From the NCBI GenBank assembly GCA_018268595.1, contig JAFDWH010000026.1:278744-342743 (forward strand): a DNA stretch of 64,000 nucleotides, read 5' to 3'. Every line of letters starts with the position of its first letter. Position 1 is the stretch's first letter. This document shows, piece by piece, positions 34,891-43,257 of the stretch. This DNA comes from Actinomycetota bacterium (GTDB taxonomy: Bacteria > Actinomycetota > Thermoleophilia > Solirubrobacterales > Solirubrobacteraceae). A model generated the notes under the pieces. The model was not told the origin of the DNA. It saw nothing but the letters and a program-made list of their open reading frames with translations, and made no database searches. The position numbers and the translations under genes are program-made.

Positions 34891-35921
34891 CACGGCTTCA
34901 GAACAATTTTCAGTGCCTCGCGGGCGTCGTAGACCCTATACGCCTCGGGGGCGTCGGCGAGGCTCATGTGGTGGGTGACGAGGGGGGCGGGGTCGAGGAT
35001 GCCGGCCTGCATGAGCGCGAGGACGCGGTCGACGTGGGCGATCACGTTGGCGAGGCCGAGCCGGAGCTGGAGCCCCTTGAGCCACGCGAGGCCGAGCGGC
35101 ACCTCGCCCTTGCCGGCGTAGGCGCCGATCCCCGACACGACGCCGGCGTCGCGCGTGAGACTGACCGCGAGCGCGAGCGGGCCCGGGTCGCCGACCGCGT
35201 CGACCGTCACGTCGACGCCGGCGCCGGTGGCCGCGCGGATCGCGCGCTTGGGGTCGTCGTCGGCGAGGTGCAGCGGCGTCGCGCCGAAGCGCTCGGCCAT
35301 CGCCAGCCGCTCGGCGACCGTGTCGATCGCGAACACCTGCGCCGCGCCCGACGCGCGTGCGGCCTGCACCGCGCAGAGGCCCACGGGCCCGAGCCCCAGC
35401 ACCGCGACCGTGTCGCCGGCCTTCACGCCCGCGTGCGCGACCGCGTGGTAGCCGGTCCCCATCACGTCGCCGGCGAACAGCGCGACGTCGTCGCTCATGC
35501 CCTCCGGCACGCGCCGCAGCGTCAGGTTCGCGCGCGGCACGAGCAGCTTCTCCGCCTGGGCGCCCTGCAGGTCGCCGAGCTTGCTGCCGTGCCCGAACGT
35601 GCGGCCGTGCGCGCAGCGGTGGTAGTCGCCGCGGATGCACGGGGTGCACGTCGCGCAGGCGGTGTGGAAGGTGCCCAGCACGCGGTCGCCGACCTCGACG
35701 CGCTCGACCTCCGGCCCCGCCTCCAGCACCGTGCCGACGAACTCGTGGCCGATCGTGAAGCCGACCTCGACCGGCACGCGGCCGTGGTAGATGTGCAGGT
35801 CCGAGCCACAGATGCCGCTCGCGTCGACCCGCACGACGACGTCGTCCGGCGCGCGCAGTGCGGGCTCGGCGACCTCCGCGAGCGCGACCTCGCCCGGGGC
35901 CTGGAAGGTGACGGCGTGCAT
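34890..35921 (-). CDS. zinc-dependent medium-chain alcohol dehydrogenase
   Basis: A 343-residue MDR enzyme. Catalytic zinc ligands lie in GICGSDLHIYHGR (Cys about 37) and GHEF (His and Glu about 60). Structural zinc is held by four cysteines in CATCTPCIRGDYHRC. The NAD(P) Rossmann motif is GLGPVG near residue 172, with an Asp (FAIDTVAE) suggesting NAD preference. The substrate alcohol is not known; co-transcription with acyl-CoA dehydrogenase and hydroxyacyl-CoA dehydrogenase suggests fatty or branched-chain alcohol catabolism. It begins 2 bases after the previous stop. Confidence 0.93.
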   Translation of the reverse strand: MHAVTFQAPGEVALAEVAEPALRAPDDVVVRVDASGICGSDLHIYHGRVPVEVGFTIGHEFVGTVLEAGPEVERVEVGDRVLGTFHTACATCTPCIRGDYHRCAHGRTFGHGSKLGDLQGAQAEKLLVPRANLTLRRVPEGMSDDVALFAGDVMGTGYHAVAHAGVKAGDTVAVLGLGPVGLCAVQAARASGAAQVFAIDTVAERLAMAERFGATPLHLADDDPKRAIRAATGAGVDVTVDAVGDPGPLALAVSLTRDAGVVSGIGAYAGKGEVPLGLAWLKGLQLRLGLANVIAHVDRVLALMQAGILDPAPLVTHHMSLADAPEAYRVYDAREALKIVLKP

Positions 35922-35923
35922 GG

Positions 35924-37537
35924 TCAGGCCTCCGTGTCGTCGTCGTAATAGGGGAAGAAGCCCTCGCCGGTCGCCCGCCCGAAGCGGCCGGACAGCACGA
36001 GCCGGCGCAGCAGCGGCGCCGCGCGGTAGCGCTCCTCGCGCTGCTCGCTCCACAGCGCGTCCAGCACGGACAGGACGTGGTCCAGCCCGATCGCGTCGCC
36101 CCAAGCCAGTGGACCGCGCGGGTGGTTGAGCCCGTGGACCATGCCGGCGTCGAGGTCGGCCGGCGTGCCGACGCCCTCGCCGACGGCGAACGCCGCCTCG
36201 TTGACGAGCTGGCAGACGATTCGTCCCAGCACGAGCCCGGGCGCGTCGCCGACCCACTCGGTGTGCAGGCCGAGCGTCGCGAAGAAGCGCTCGGCGGCGG
36301 CCGCCGCGGCGTCGGGCGAGTCGGAGCCGCGCGTCAGCTCCACGAGCCCGCCGCGCTCCAGCGGCGGCAGCGCGTGGAATCCGACGGCGGAGCCGCCGGC
36401 GTCGAGCGCGGCGAGCGAGCCCTCGTGCAGGCAGAGCGCCTGCGGGCCGCCCTGCAGCGGCGGGCCCTCGGGGTCGGCCCCGCAGTCGAGGATCAGGAAC
36501 GGAACCTCGCCGTCGATCTCCTCCGGCGTGCGCGCGTCCCAGCCGGCCTCCGCGGCGCGCTCGAGCAGCAGGTGCGCGAGCGGGATCTCGCCAGCGATCA
36601 CGACGAGCGGTCCGCCGGTCGCTCTCGGCAGCGCAACCTGCGGCGCCGGCGGGTCCTCGGGCCGGTGTGGGCCGTCGCGGTAGTCGTAGAAGCCGCGGCC
36701 GGACTTGCGCCCGGTGCGCCCGGCGGCGACCATCCGCGCGCTCAGCGGCGAGGGGCGCCAGCGCGGCTCGCCGAACGACAGCTCCTGGAACGACTTCGAC
36801 ACGTCGAAGCCGACGTCGACGCCGACGAGGTCCATCAGCTCGAACGGCCCCATGCGGAAGCCGCCGCCGAGGCGGGCGATGCGGTCAACCTGCTCGACGC
36901 TCGCGAGCCGCTCGGTCACGCAGCGCAGCGCCTCCAGCCCGAACGGGCGGTTCGCGCGGTTGACGAGGAAGCCGGGGCCGTCGGCCGCGTCGATCACGAC
37001 CTTGCCCATCGCGGCGCCGAGCGCGCGGGCGCGCGCGAGGGCGGCCTCGCCGGAGTCCTCGCCGGCGACGACCTCCAGCAGTCTCATCAGCGGCGCCGGG
37101 TTGAAGAAGTGCATGCCGACGACGCGCTCGGGCTGCGGCACCGCGCCGGCGATCGCCGTGATCGGGATCGAGGACGTGTTCGACGCCAGCACGCAGTCGG
37201 GGGAGACGACCTCGGCGAGTCGCGCGAACAGCTCGCGCTTCAGCTCGAGTCGCTCGGGCGCGGCCTCGATCACCAGCTCGACGGGCGCGAAGGCCGCGAC
37301 GTTCGCGACCGGCTCGAGCCGCGCGCTCGCCGCCTCGGCGTCGGCCGCGCTCCAGCGGCCGCGCTCGGCGCCCTTCGCGAGGTTCGCGCGCAGCGCCGCC
37401 GCCCCGCGCTCGAGCGCCTCCGGGACCGGGTCGTGCAGCAGCGTGCGCGCGCCCGCCAGCACGGCGAGCTGGGCGATCCCGCCGCCCATCGTGCCGGCGC
37501 CGACGACGCCGACGATCTGCGGGGTGCCGGCGCTCAC
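35924..37537 (-). CDS. 3-hydroxyacyl-CoA dehydrogenase with duplicated C-terminal domain
   Basis: A 537-residue NAD-dependent enzyme of beta-oxidation. The N-terminal Rossmann domain has GVVGAGTMGGGIAQLAV, the catalytic region NTSSIPI and HFFNPAPLMRLLEVV, then the first 3HCDH_C domain (GFLVNRANRPFGLEALR). Residues about 295-400 form a further Rossmann-like segment and residues about 430-537 a second 3HCDH_C domain ending FGRATGEGFFPYY, the layout of PaaH/FadB2-like two-module proteins. GTG 37537 overlaps the acyl-CoA dehydrogenase stop (GTGA), implying coupled translation. Confidence 0.92.
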   Translation of the reverse strand: MSAGTPQIVGVVGAGTMGGGIAQLAVLAGARTLLHDPVPEALERGAAALRANLAKGAERGRWSAADAEAASARLEPVANVAAFAPVELVIEAAPERLELKRELFARLAEVVSPDCVLASNTSSIPITAIAGAVPQPERVVGMHFFNPAPLMRLLEVVAGEDSGEAALARARALGAAMGKVVIDAADGPGFLVNRANRPFGLEALRCVTERLASVEQVDRIARLGGGFRMGPFELMDLVGVDVGFDVSKSFQELSFGEPRWRPSPLSARMVAAGRTGRKSGRGFYDYRDGPHRPEDPPAPQVALPRATGGPLVVIAGEIPLAHLLLERAAEAGWDARTPEEIDGEVPFLILDCGADPEGPPLQGGPQALCLHEGSLAALDAGGSAVGFHALPPLERGGLVELTRGSDSPDAAAAAAERFFATLGLHTEWVGDAPGLVLGRIVCQLVNEAAFAVGEGVGTPADLDAGMVHGLNHPRGPLAWGDAIGLDHVLSVLDALWSEQREERYRAAPLLRRLVLSGRFGRATGEGFFPYYDDDTEA

Positions 37538-38688
37538 GTGAGCGCGTTGATCCCGGTCGCCGCGCGCCCGATGATCAGCTTCTGGATCTGCGAGGTGCCC
37601 TCGTACAGCGTCGTCACGCGTACGTCGCGGAAGTATCGCTCGACCGGGTGGTCGTCGACGTAGCCGGAGCCGCCGTGCAGCTGGATCGCCGTGTTGGCGG
37701 TGCGCACCGCCGCCTCGGTCGCGAACAGCTTCGCGATCGACGTCTCGGTCGTGGACGGCTTGCCCTGGTCCTTCAGCACCCCGGCGCGCCACGCGAGCCC
37801 GCGCGCGGCCTCCATGTCGACGATCATGTCGGCGATCATCGCCTGCACGAGCTGAAACGAGGCGATCGGCCGGCCGAACTGCTCGCGCTCCTTCGCGTAG
37901 GACACGCTCGCGTCGATGCAACCCTGCATCACGCCGACGCAGCCGCACGAGACCGAGTAGCGGCCGGAGTCGAGCGCGCTCATCGCGACCTTGAAGCCGT
38001 CGCCGATCCCGCCGAGCATCGCCTCCTCCGGCACGGCGACCTCGTCCAGCGCCAGCTCGGCCGTGTCCGACCCGCGCAGGCCGAGCTTGTGGTGGATCGG
38101 CTGCGACGTGAAGCCGTTCGCTCTCGTGTCGACGAGGAAGCAGGCAAGACCGCGGTAGCCCAGCTCCGGGTCGGTCTGGGCGAAGATCAGCGCGACGTCG
38201 GCGTGGCAGCCCTGCGAGATGAACATCTTCGCGCCGGAGATCGACCAGCCGCCGTCGACCCGCTTCGCGCGCGTCCGCTGGTTGGCGGCGTCGGAGCCGG
38301 TGTCGGGCTCGGTCAGGCCGAAGCAGCCGAGCCACTCGCCGGATGTGAGCTTCGGCAGGTAGGTCTGCTTCTGCTGCTCAGTGCCCCACTTGAGGATCGC
38401 CGAGCAGACGAGCGAGGTCTGCACCGAGACGACCGTGCGCATCGAGGAGCAGCCGCGGCCGATCTGCTCGACGACGAGGCCGTAGGAGACGTAGTCGAGG
38501 CCGGCGCCGCCGTACTCGCGCGGGACGATCGCGCCGAGGTAGCCCTGCGCCGCCATCTTCGCGACGAGGTCGGTGTCGAAATGGGCGTTGCGGTCGTTGT
38601 CGCGGGCGCGCGGGACGATCTCGTTGTCCGTGAACTCGCGCGCGGTGTCGCGGATCAGGCGCTGCTCGTCGGTCAGGTCGAAGTCCAT
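37534..38688 (-). CDS. acyl-CoA dehydrogenase
   Basis: A 384-residue FAD enzyme that introduces the alpha-beta double bond. Landmarks are CFGLTEPDTGSDA (FAD and substrate loop), REQFGRPIASFQLVQ, QLHGGSGYVDDHPVERYFRD and the C-terminal catalytic-base motif LYEGTSQIQ. ATG 38688 is chosen over GTG 38697 because TAGCGT (38696-38701) lies 7 bases upstream of it and covers the GTG. First gene of a four-gene operon running to 33763 in which all junctions overlap or are 2 bases apart. Confidence 0.94.
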   Translation of the reverse strand: MDFDLTDEQRLIRDTAREFTDNEIVPRARDNDRNAHFDTDLVAKMAAQGYLGAIVPREYGGAGLDYVSYGLVVEQIGRGCSSMRTVVSVQTSLVCSAILKWGTEQQKQTYLPKLTSGEWLGCFGLTEPDTGSDAANQRTRAKRVDGGWSISGAKMFISQGCHADVALIFAQTDPELGYRGLACFLVDTRANGFTSQPIHHKLGLRGSDTAELALDEVAVPEEAMLGGIGDGFKVAMSALDSGRYSVSCGCVGVMQGCIDASVSYAKEREQFGRPIASFQLVQAMIADMIVDMEAARGLAWRAGVLKDQGKPSTTETSIAKLFATEAAVRTANTAIQLHGGSGYVDDHPVERYFRDVRVTTLYEGTSQIQKLIIGRAATGINALT

Positions 38689-38740
38689 GGCCGGCACGCT
38701 ATCTCGCGCGCCGCGCCTGAAACCCCGGTTCGCCCGCCAC

Positions 38741-38817
38741 GGCTCCCGACCGCGGGGGCTGTGCGGCCGGGAGCCGGCGGGCCGTCGTCCGCGGCCGGCG
38801 TGCCGGCCGGCCGCGGA
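38741..38817. terminator. two strong hairpins downstream of the Ig-like repeat gene
   Basis: GGCTCCCG (38741-38748) pairs with CGGGAGCC (38768-38775), with CCG/CGG extending it. TCCGCGGCCGGC (38788-38799) pairs perfectly with GCCGGCCGCGGA (38806-38817) around a 6-base loop. They lie between the stop of the exported gene at 38872 and the start of the acyl-CoA dehydrogenase. Neither has a T run, so they are best read as weak or Rho-assisted termination or 3'-end stabilising structures. Confidence 0.5.
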
Positions 38818-38871
38818 GCGCCGTGCTGGGGACTTAGGTCACGTCCGTGCGCGCGGTGTACGGAGCCGGGC

Positions 38872-39852
38872 TCACGGTGATGGGTTCGCCGTGACCTGCA
38901 CGGCCGACGAGAGGCCCCGCTGGTTCAGGGGACCGCCGGGGACGAGGGTGCGGTACTGCGCGCTGCCCGCGGCCGCGAGCGTGAACGGGATCGCGTACGT
39001 CGAGCCGACGCCGACGCGCGCGGCCGCGACGGCCCGCCAGACGCCGCCGTCGAGCCGCAGCAGCAGGACCACGTGACCCGCCTTGCTCGGCTGGACGCTC
39101 CCGCTGAACGTGACGACGTCGCCGACGTTCGCAGTCGTCGTGCTCGCGGCGATCGAGACGACGTCGCGCACGCCCTGGAACAGGCGGGCGGTGCGATGGT
39201 GCGGGTCGGTCGTGACGCGCACCTGATAGACGGTGTTGCGCGGCGGGCTCTGCGTGAACGCGTAGGCGCCGTTCGTGTCGGTCGTGGCGGTCGCGATCGG
39301 GTGCAGGCGCCCGCGCCACTCGTCGCGTGCGAACAGCGTCACGGACGTGCTCGCGCCGCCGCTGAGCGTGCCGGAGATCGTGATGGTGCCGCCGAAGTCG
39401 ATCGGCTGGGCGCTCGAGCCGATCGTGAAGCCGGCGACCTGCAGCTGCTGGACGGTGATCGAGATCGGCGTCGAGGGGCTGCGCAGCGTGCGGCGGTTCG
39501 GCTGCAGCAGTGCACGCAGCGTGCGGTCGCCCGGCGCGCGGAAGCGGTGGACGATCGTGTAGCGGCCGTCGGCGCGCACGAAGCCGCCGTCGACCGTCAC
39601 CCAGCGGTCGCCGAGCGCGCTCGCCTGGCGCTGGAGCAGGACGCGGTGCCCGGCGTTCGCCGGCGAGACCGTGCCGGTGAAGGCGATCGGGGTCGCCGTC
39701 GTGAGGTCGCCGCTCGGCTGGTCGAGCGTGACGGTCGCGGCTACGCGCACGTGGTGCGGGTGGTGCGGATGGTGGCCGGCGCGCGCGGACGCCGCCGCGG
39801 GCAGCGCGAGCGCTGCGAGCACGGCGATGAGCAAGGCGATGCGGGGACGCAA
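38872..39852 (-). CDS. exported Ig-like repeat protein
   Basis: A 326-residue protein with a signal peptide, a His-rich stretch (GHHPHHPHHVR) just after cleavage, then three beta-sandwich repeats of about 90 residues. Each carries a phrase of the type ITFSGTVSPANAGHRVLLQR (here IAFTGTV, ITISGTL, VTFSGSV). It is probably a cell-surface or secreted adhesin-like or structural protein. TTG 39852 is chosen because GAGGAGG lies 5 bases upstream; an ATG at 39873 would place that Shine-Dalgarno inside the gene. The His cluster may bind metal. The ligand is unknown. Confidence 0.72.
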   Translation of the reverse strand: MRPRIALLIAVLAALALPAAASARAGHHPHHPHHVRVAATVTLDQPSGDLTTATPIAFTGTVSPANAGHRVLLQRQASALGDRWVTVDGGFVRADGRYTIVHRFRAPGDRTLRALLQPNRRTLRSPSTPISITVQQLQVAGFTIGSSAQPIDFGGTITISGTLSGGASTSVTLFARDEWRGRLHPIATATTDTNGAYAFTQSPPRNTVYQVRVTTDPHHRTARLFQGVRDVVSIAASTTTANVGDVVTFSGSVQPSKAGHVVLLLRLDGGVWRAVAAARVGVGSTYAIPFTLAAAGSAQYRTLVPGGPLNQRGLSSAVQVTANPSP

Positions 39853-39973
39853 GCGTTCCTCCTCTGCAGGCATGGACGGTGGACTGCCCGTTCCTCATGC
39901 CGGCCGGCAGGGTTTGGACGCCTGCTTGAACACTGAGCTGGAATGCGAGTTGCGGCGCGCCTACACTCGCGCG

Positions 39974-40246
39974 ATGGACCCGTTTCTGGCGATCGTCCTG
40001 GGCTCGATCGCGCTGGCGCTGCTCGCGTTCGTCGTGATCGGAATCCTCAACACGCCCGGGACCGGCTCCGAGCAGCTCGGCTGGAAGACCTCGCACCAGC
40101 ACGACCGCACGCAGGCGGTGCGGGAAGCGGAGGATCTCGAGCAGATGCTGGAGGCCGCGAACGCGCGCCGGCGGGCGCGCGGGGAGGCGGAGCTGACGGT
40201 CGACGGCCTGCTCGAGGACGAGGACGTGCGCCGCGGCTCCATGTGA
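39974..40246 (+). CDS. small membrane-anchored protein of unknown function
   Basis: A 90-residue protein: one N-terminal helix (MDPFLAIVLGSIALALLAFVVIG is about 23 residues, shown here only in outline by position 1-25) and a charged, coiled-coil-like cytoplasmic tail (DLEQMLEAANARRRARGEAE). ATG 39974 follows TACACT (39962-39967) by 6 bases. It precedes the Rossmann-fold gene by 15 bases. No family is recognised. Confidence 0.65.
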   Translation: MDPFLAIVLGSIALALLAFVVIGILNTPGTGSEQLGWKTSHQHDRTQAVREAEDLEQMLEAANARRRARGEAELTVDGLLEDEDVRRGSM

Positions 40247-40261
40247 GTAGGCTGCCCCGCC

Positions 40262-40762
40262 GTGGCGCGGGTGCTGATCGTCGGATGCGGATGTCGCGGC
40301 CAGGCGCTCGCGCGCGCGCTGCGGGCGCAGGGCCACGCGGTGCGGGGGACGACGCGCAGCGAGGAGCGCCGCGGCGCGATCGAGGCGGCCGGCGCCGAGG
40401 TGTGGGTCGGCGATCCCGACCGCATCGCGACGATCCACTACGCGCTCGCCGACGTGACGATCCTCTGCTGGCTGATGGGCTCAGCGGCCGGGGCGCCCGA
40501 GCAGCTCGCGGCGCTGCACGGCTCGCGGCTGAGAATGCTGCTCGAGCGCACGATCGACACGACGGTGCGCGGACTGCTGTACGAGGCGGCGGGCTCGGTC
40601 GACGCGGCGCTGCTCGCCGAGGGGGCGGAGACGGTCCACGCCGCGTGCGAGAAGTCCGAGATCCCGCACGCGCTGCTGGCGGCCGACCCGGCCGACCACG
40701 ACGCCTGGCTTGCCGCCGCCGTCGGCGCGATCGACGGGCTGCTCGCGCACGAGCGCGCTTGA
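40262..40762 (+). CDS. Rossmann-fold NAD(P)-binding protein
   Basis: A 166-residue protein with an N-terminal dinucleotide-binding motif, VLIVGCGCRGQALARAL, then a beta-alpha unit (GTTRSEERRGAIEAAGAEVWVGD). It is too short to carry a full dehydrogenase or epimerase catalytic domain, and the usual YxxxK motif is absent. It may be a sensor or a reduced reductase. GTG 40262 follows TAGGCT (40248-40253) by 8 bases, a leaderless layout, with the hexamer inside the 3' end of the previous gene. Confidence 0.65.
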   Translation: MARVLIVGCGCRGQALARALRAQGHAVRGTTRSEERRGAIEAAGAEVWVGDPDRIATIHYALADVTILCWLMGSAAGAPEQLAALHGSRLRMLLERTIDTTVRGLLYEAAGSVDAALLAEGAETVHAACEKSEIPHALLAADPADHDAWLAAAVGAIDGLLAHERA

Positions 40763-40821
40763 CGGCGCGCGCTAGACTCGCGCGAAAGGCCCAAAAGTCG
40801 ACAGGAATTCGGAGGTCCCCC

Positions 40822-41664
40822 GTGGCTGAGTATGCGAAGGACGTGCTGGTGGAGCCCGAGTGGCTCGAGCAGCACCTGAACGACGAGGGCATCCGCATCG
40901 TCGAGGTCGACGAGAACCCGGCCCTCTACGCCGAGGCCCACATCGCCGGCGCGATCGGCTTCGACTGGCAGAAGGACCTGCAGGACCAGGTCAAGCGCGA
41001 CTTCCTCGGCCCCGAGGCGTTCGGCGAGCTGTTCGGCGCGCACGGGATCTCGAACGACGACCTGATCGTGCTCTACGGCGACCGCAACAACTGGTTCGCC
41101 GCCTACACCTACTGGTACCTCAAGTACTACGGGCACGACAACGTCAAGCTGCTGAACGGGCCGCGCGAGCGCTGGATCGCCGAGGGCCGCCCGACGACGA
41201 CCGACACGCCGTCCTACCCGGCCGCGACGTTCACCGCGAAGGCCGGCGACGACGCGATCCGCGCGAAGCGCGACGAGGTCCTCGGCGCGCTCGAGGACGG
41301 CCGCAAGCTGGTCGACGTGCGCTCCCCGCAGGAGTTCTCCGGCGAGCTGATCGCGATGGTCGGCTACGAGCAGGAGGGCGCCCAGCGCGGCGGCCACATC
41401 CCCGGCGCCGCGTCCGTGCCGTGGGCGCAGGCGGTGCGCGAGGACGGCACCTTCAAGTCGGCCGACGAGCTGCGCGAGCTGTACGGCGGCAAGGGCGTCC
41501 TGTCCGGCGACCCGATCATCGCCTACTGCCGCATCGGCGAGCGCTCGGCGCACACGTGGTTCGTGCTGCACGAGCTGCTCGGCCAGGACGACGTCAGAAA
41601 CTACGACGGCTCGTGGACCGAGTGGGGCAACCTCGTCAACGTGCCGATCGAGAAGGGCGCGTAG
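40822..41664 (+). CDS. thiosulfate sulfurtransferase (tandem rhodanese)
   Basis: A 280-residue protein of two rhodanese domains. The first (about 10-130) is inactive, with Asp87 (LYGDRNN) where the catalytic cysteine belongs. The second (about 150-275) carries catalytic Cys236 in YCRIGERSAH, of the CRxGxR type preferring thiosulfate. It transfers sulfane sulfur to cyanide or thiol acceptors. GTG 40822 has GGAGG at 40811-40815, and a possible -10 (TAGACT) lies about 50 bases upstream, so unlike its neighbours it has a leader. Confidence 0.93.
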   Translation: MAEYAKDVLVEPEWLEQHLNDEGIRIVEVDENPALYAEAHIAGAIGFDWQKDLQDQVKRDFLGPEAFGELFGAHGISNDDLIVLYGDRNNWFAAYTYWYLKYYGHDNVKLLNGPRERWIAEGRPTTTDTPSYPAATFTAKAGDDAIRAKRDEVLGALEDGRKLVDVRSPQEFSGELIAMVGYEQEGAQRGGHIPGAASVPWAQAVREDGTFKSADELRELYGGKGVLSGDPIIAYCRIGERSAHTWFVLHELLGQDDVRNYDGSWTEWGNLVNVPIEKGA

Positions 41665-41679
41665 GGGCCGCGCCGGCCC

Positions 41680-42276
41680 TCAGCGCCCGGGGCCGCTCCG
41701 CCGCTGCTCGGCGAGCGGCCCCAGCCGCGCCAGCAGGTCCCCGAGGATGCGCGCGGTGGCGCCCCAGATGAGGTGGTCGCCGACGACGTAGGTGTCGGTC
41801 TCGAAGGTGAAGCCGCGGCGCGTCATCGGGCGCATCGCGTAGCCGCTCACGAGCGCGTGCAGCGGCAGCTCCAGCACCAGCTCGACCTCGTTCGGGCTCG
41901 GCCGCCACGGGATCGGGTCGATCAGCCCGACGTGCGGATAGATCAGGTAGCCGGTCACGAACGTGCTGACCGGGGCGAGCGTGCCGACCAGCTCGACGTC
42001 GTCGGGGACGAGGCCGATCTCCTCCTCCGCCTCGCGCAGCGCCGTCGTCGCCAGCTCCTCGTCGGGATGGTCGCGGCGCCCGCCGGGGAACGAGATCTCG
42101 CCGGGGTGCCGGCGCAGGTCCTCGCGGCGCTTCGTGAAGACCGCGTGGACCTCGTCGTCGCGCACGTAGAGCGGGACGAGGACGGCGGCCTCGGTCTCGC
42201 CGTGCAGGCGCGCGGGGGACGGCTCGTGCGCGACCGCGGCGAGGCGCGTGCGCAGCTCCTCGCGGATGCTCGTCAC
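41680..42276 (-). CDS. Nudix hydrolase, CoA pyrophosphatase-like
   Basis: A 198-residue Nudix protein. The Nudix box is GGRRDHPDEELATTALREAEEEIG near residue 75 (G-x5-E-x7-REUxEExGU), preceded by RREDLRRHPGEISFPGGR, the extra UPF0035-type motif of CoA and acyl-CoA pyrophosphatases such as NudL. It probably hydrolyses CoA or related nucleotides. GTG 42276 lies 16 bases after the OsmC gene on the same strand, so they likely share a transcript. Confidence 0.88.
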   Translation of the reverse strand: MTSIREELRTRLAAVAHEPSPARLHGETEAAVLVPLYVRDDEVHAVFTKRREDLRRHPGEISFPGGRRDHPDEELATTALREAEEEIGLVPDDVELVGTLAPVSTFVTGYLIYPHVGLIDPIPWRPSPNEVELVLELPLHALVSGYAMRPMTRRGFTFETDTYVVGDHLIWGATARILGDLLARLGPLAEQRRSGPGR

Positions 42277-42292
42277 GCGCGCGGGCCCGGCC

Positions 42293-42688
42293 TCAGCCGA
42301 CCAGCTCGATGCGCTCGTCGAACATGACCTCGCCGTCGAGCGTGCGGTGGATCGGGCACTTCGCCGCGATCACGGAGAGGCGCTCGACCTGCTCGCTCGT
42401 GAGGTCTCTCGGCAGCCGCAGCAGCAGCTTGAAGCGGGTCGGAGCGCCGCGCTCGGCCGGCGTGTACTCGGCCTCGACCTCGATCCTGCCGATGTCCCAG
42501 CCCTTGCGCTTGGCGTACATCTCGATCGTGATCGCCGTGCAGGAGGCGAGGCTCGCCGCGAGCAGCTCCTGCGGATTCGGCGCGTCGTCGTCGCCCCCGA
42601 CGTCGAGGCCCTCGTCGGCGCCGAGCCGGTGCTCGCGCACGTCGATCTGATGCGTGTAGGTGCCGGTCCGTCGCGCGATCGCCTTCAT
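42293..42688 (-). CDS. OsmC-family peroxiredoxin-like protein (copy 1)
   Basis: A 131-residue OsmC/YhfA-like protein. The two redox cysteines lie in LAASLASCTAITIEMYA (near residue 50) and AAKCPIHRTL (near residue 112). Such proteins reduce organic hydroperoxides with lipoyl or thiol partners. ATG 42688 is preceded by a leader of about 65 bases after a TACGAT hexamer. It is followed by the Nudix gene. A second, divergent OsmC protein lies 98 bases upstream. Confidence 0.9.
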   Translation of the reverse strand: MKAIARRTGTYTHQIDVREHRLGADEGLDVGGDDDAPNPQELLAASLASCTAITIEMYAKRKGWDIGRIEVEAEYTPAERGAPTRFKLLLRLPRDLTSEQVERLSVIAAKCPIHRTLDGEVMFDERIELVG

Positions 42689-42786
42689 GGTTCGTCGTCT
42701 CTGTTCCGAGGGGCCGTGGTGGTGCGTGTGCTGGTGGGCGCGCCCATCGTAGCGAGGCGCTTGGCGGCGTTGGCCTGCAGCGACGG

Positions 42787-43257
42787 TCAGCGCGCGGCCC
42801 GGCGGAACGTCGGCTCGATCCGGATCTCGCTCGTGAGGCTGTTGGCGATGAAGCAGTGGCGGTGGGCGGTGTCCGTGAGCTGGCGCAGCCGCTCGTCGCC
42901 GGGCGCGTCTGGACCGACCGTGATCGTCGGACGCAGCGTGATGCGGGCGACGCGCATGGGCCGGTCGTCCTCCGGCATCTCGCCCTCCGCGTCGTCCTCG
43001 TAGCCCGTCACGTCGACGCGTGCGCGGGCGGCGACGGCGAGGAAGGACAGCATCTGGCAGGAGCTGGCAGCCAGCACGAGCAACTGCTCGGGGTTGAGCT
43101 TCGCCGAGTCGCCGTGGAAGCCGGGGTCGGCGGAGAGGCGCAGCGGCTGGCCGTCCGTGGCCGGCGGCGCGGTCGCCTCGTGCGCGCGCGTATAGGCGTC
43201 GAAGCCGGCGGCGGTCGAGCCGCTCCAGGTCAGACGGGCGGCGTAGCGGTGGGTCAC
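42787..43257 (-). CDS. OsmC-family protein (copy 2)
   Basis: A 156-residue OsmC-like protein with the cysteines in LAASSCQMLSFLAVAARA (near residue 67) and HRHCFIANSL (near residue 136). It resembles the Ohr/OsmC type with a longer N-terminal beta region (THRYAARLTWSG). GTG 43257 overlaps the stop of the metallo-hydrolase gene by 4 bases (GTGA), so the two are translationally coupled. Probable hydroperoxide or thiol stress defence. Confidence 0.87.
   Translation of the reverse strand: MTHRYAARLTWSGSTAAGFDAYTRAHEATAPPATDGQPLRLSADPGFHGDSAKLNPEQLLVLAASSCQMLSFLAVAARARVDVTGYEDDAEGEMPEDDRPMRVARITLRPTITVGPDAPGDERLRQLTDTAHRHCFIANSLTSEIRIEPTFRRAAR

Noticed and set aside
38741..38817. Hairpins considered as a CRISPR-like or phage repeat
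   Set aside because: There are only two different stems, no spacers and no repetition. They are ordinary GC-rich stem-loops.
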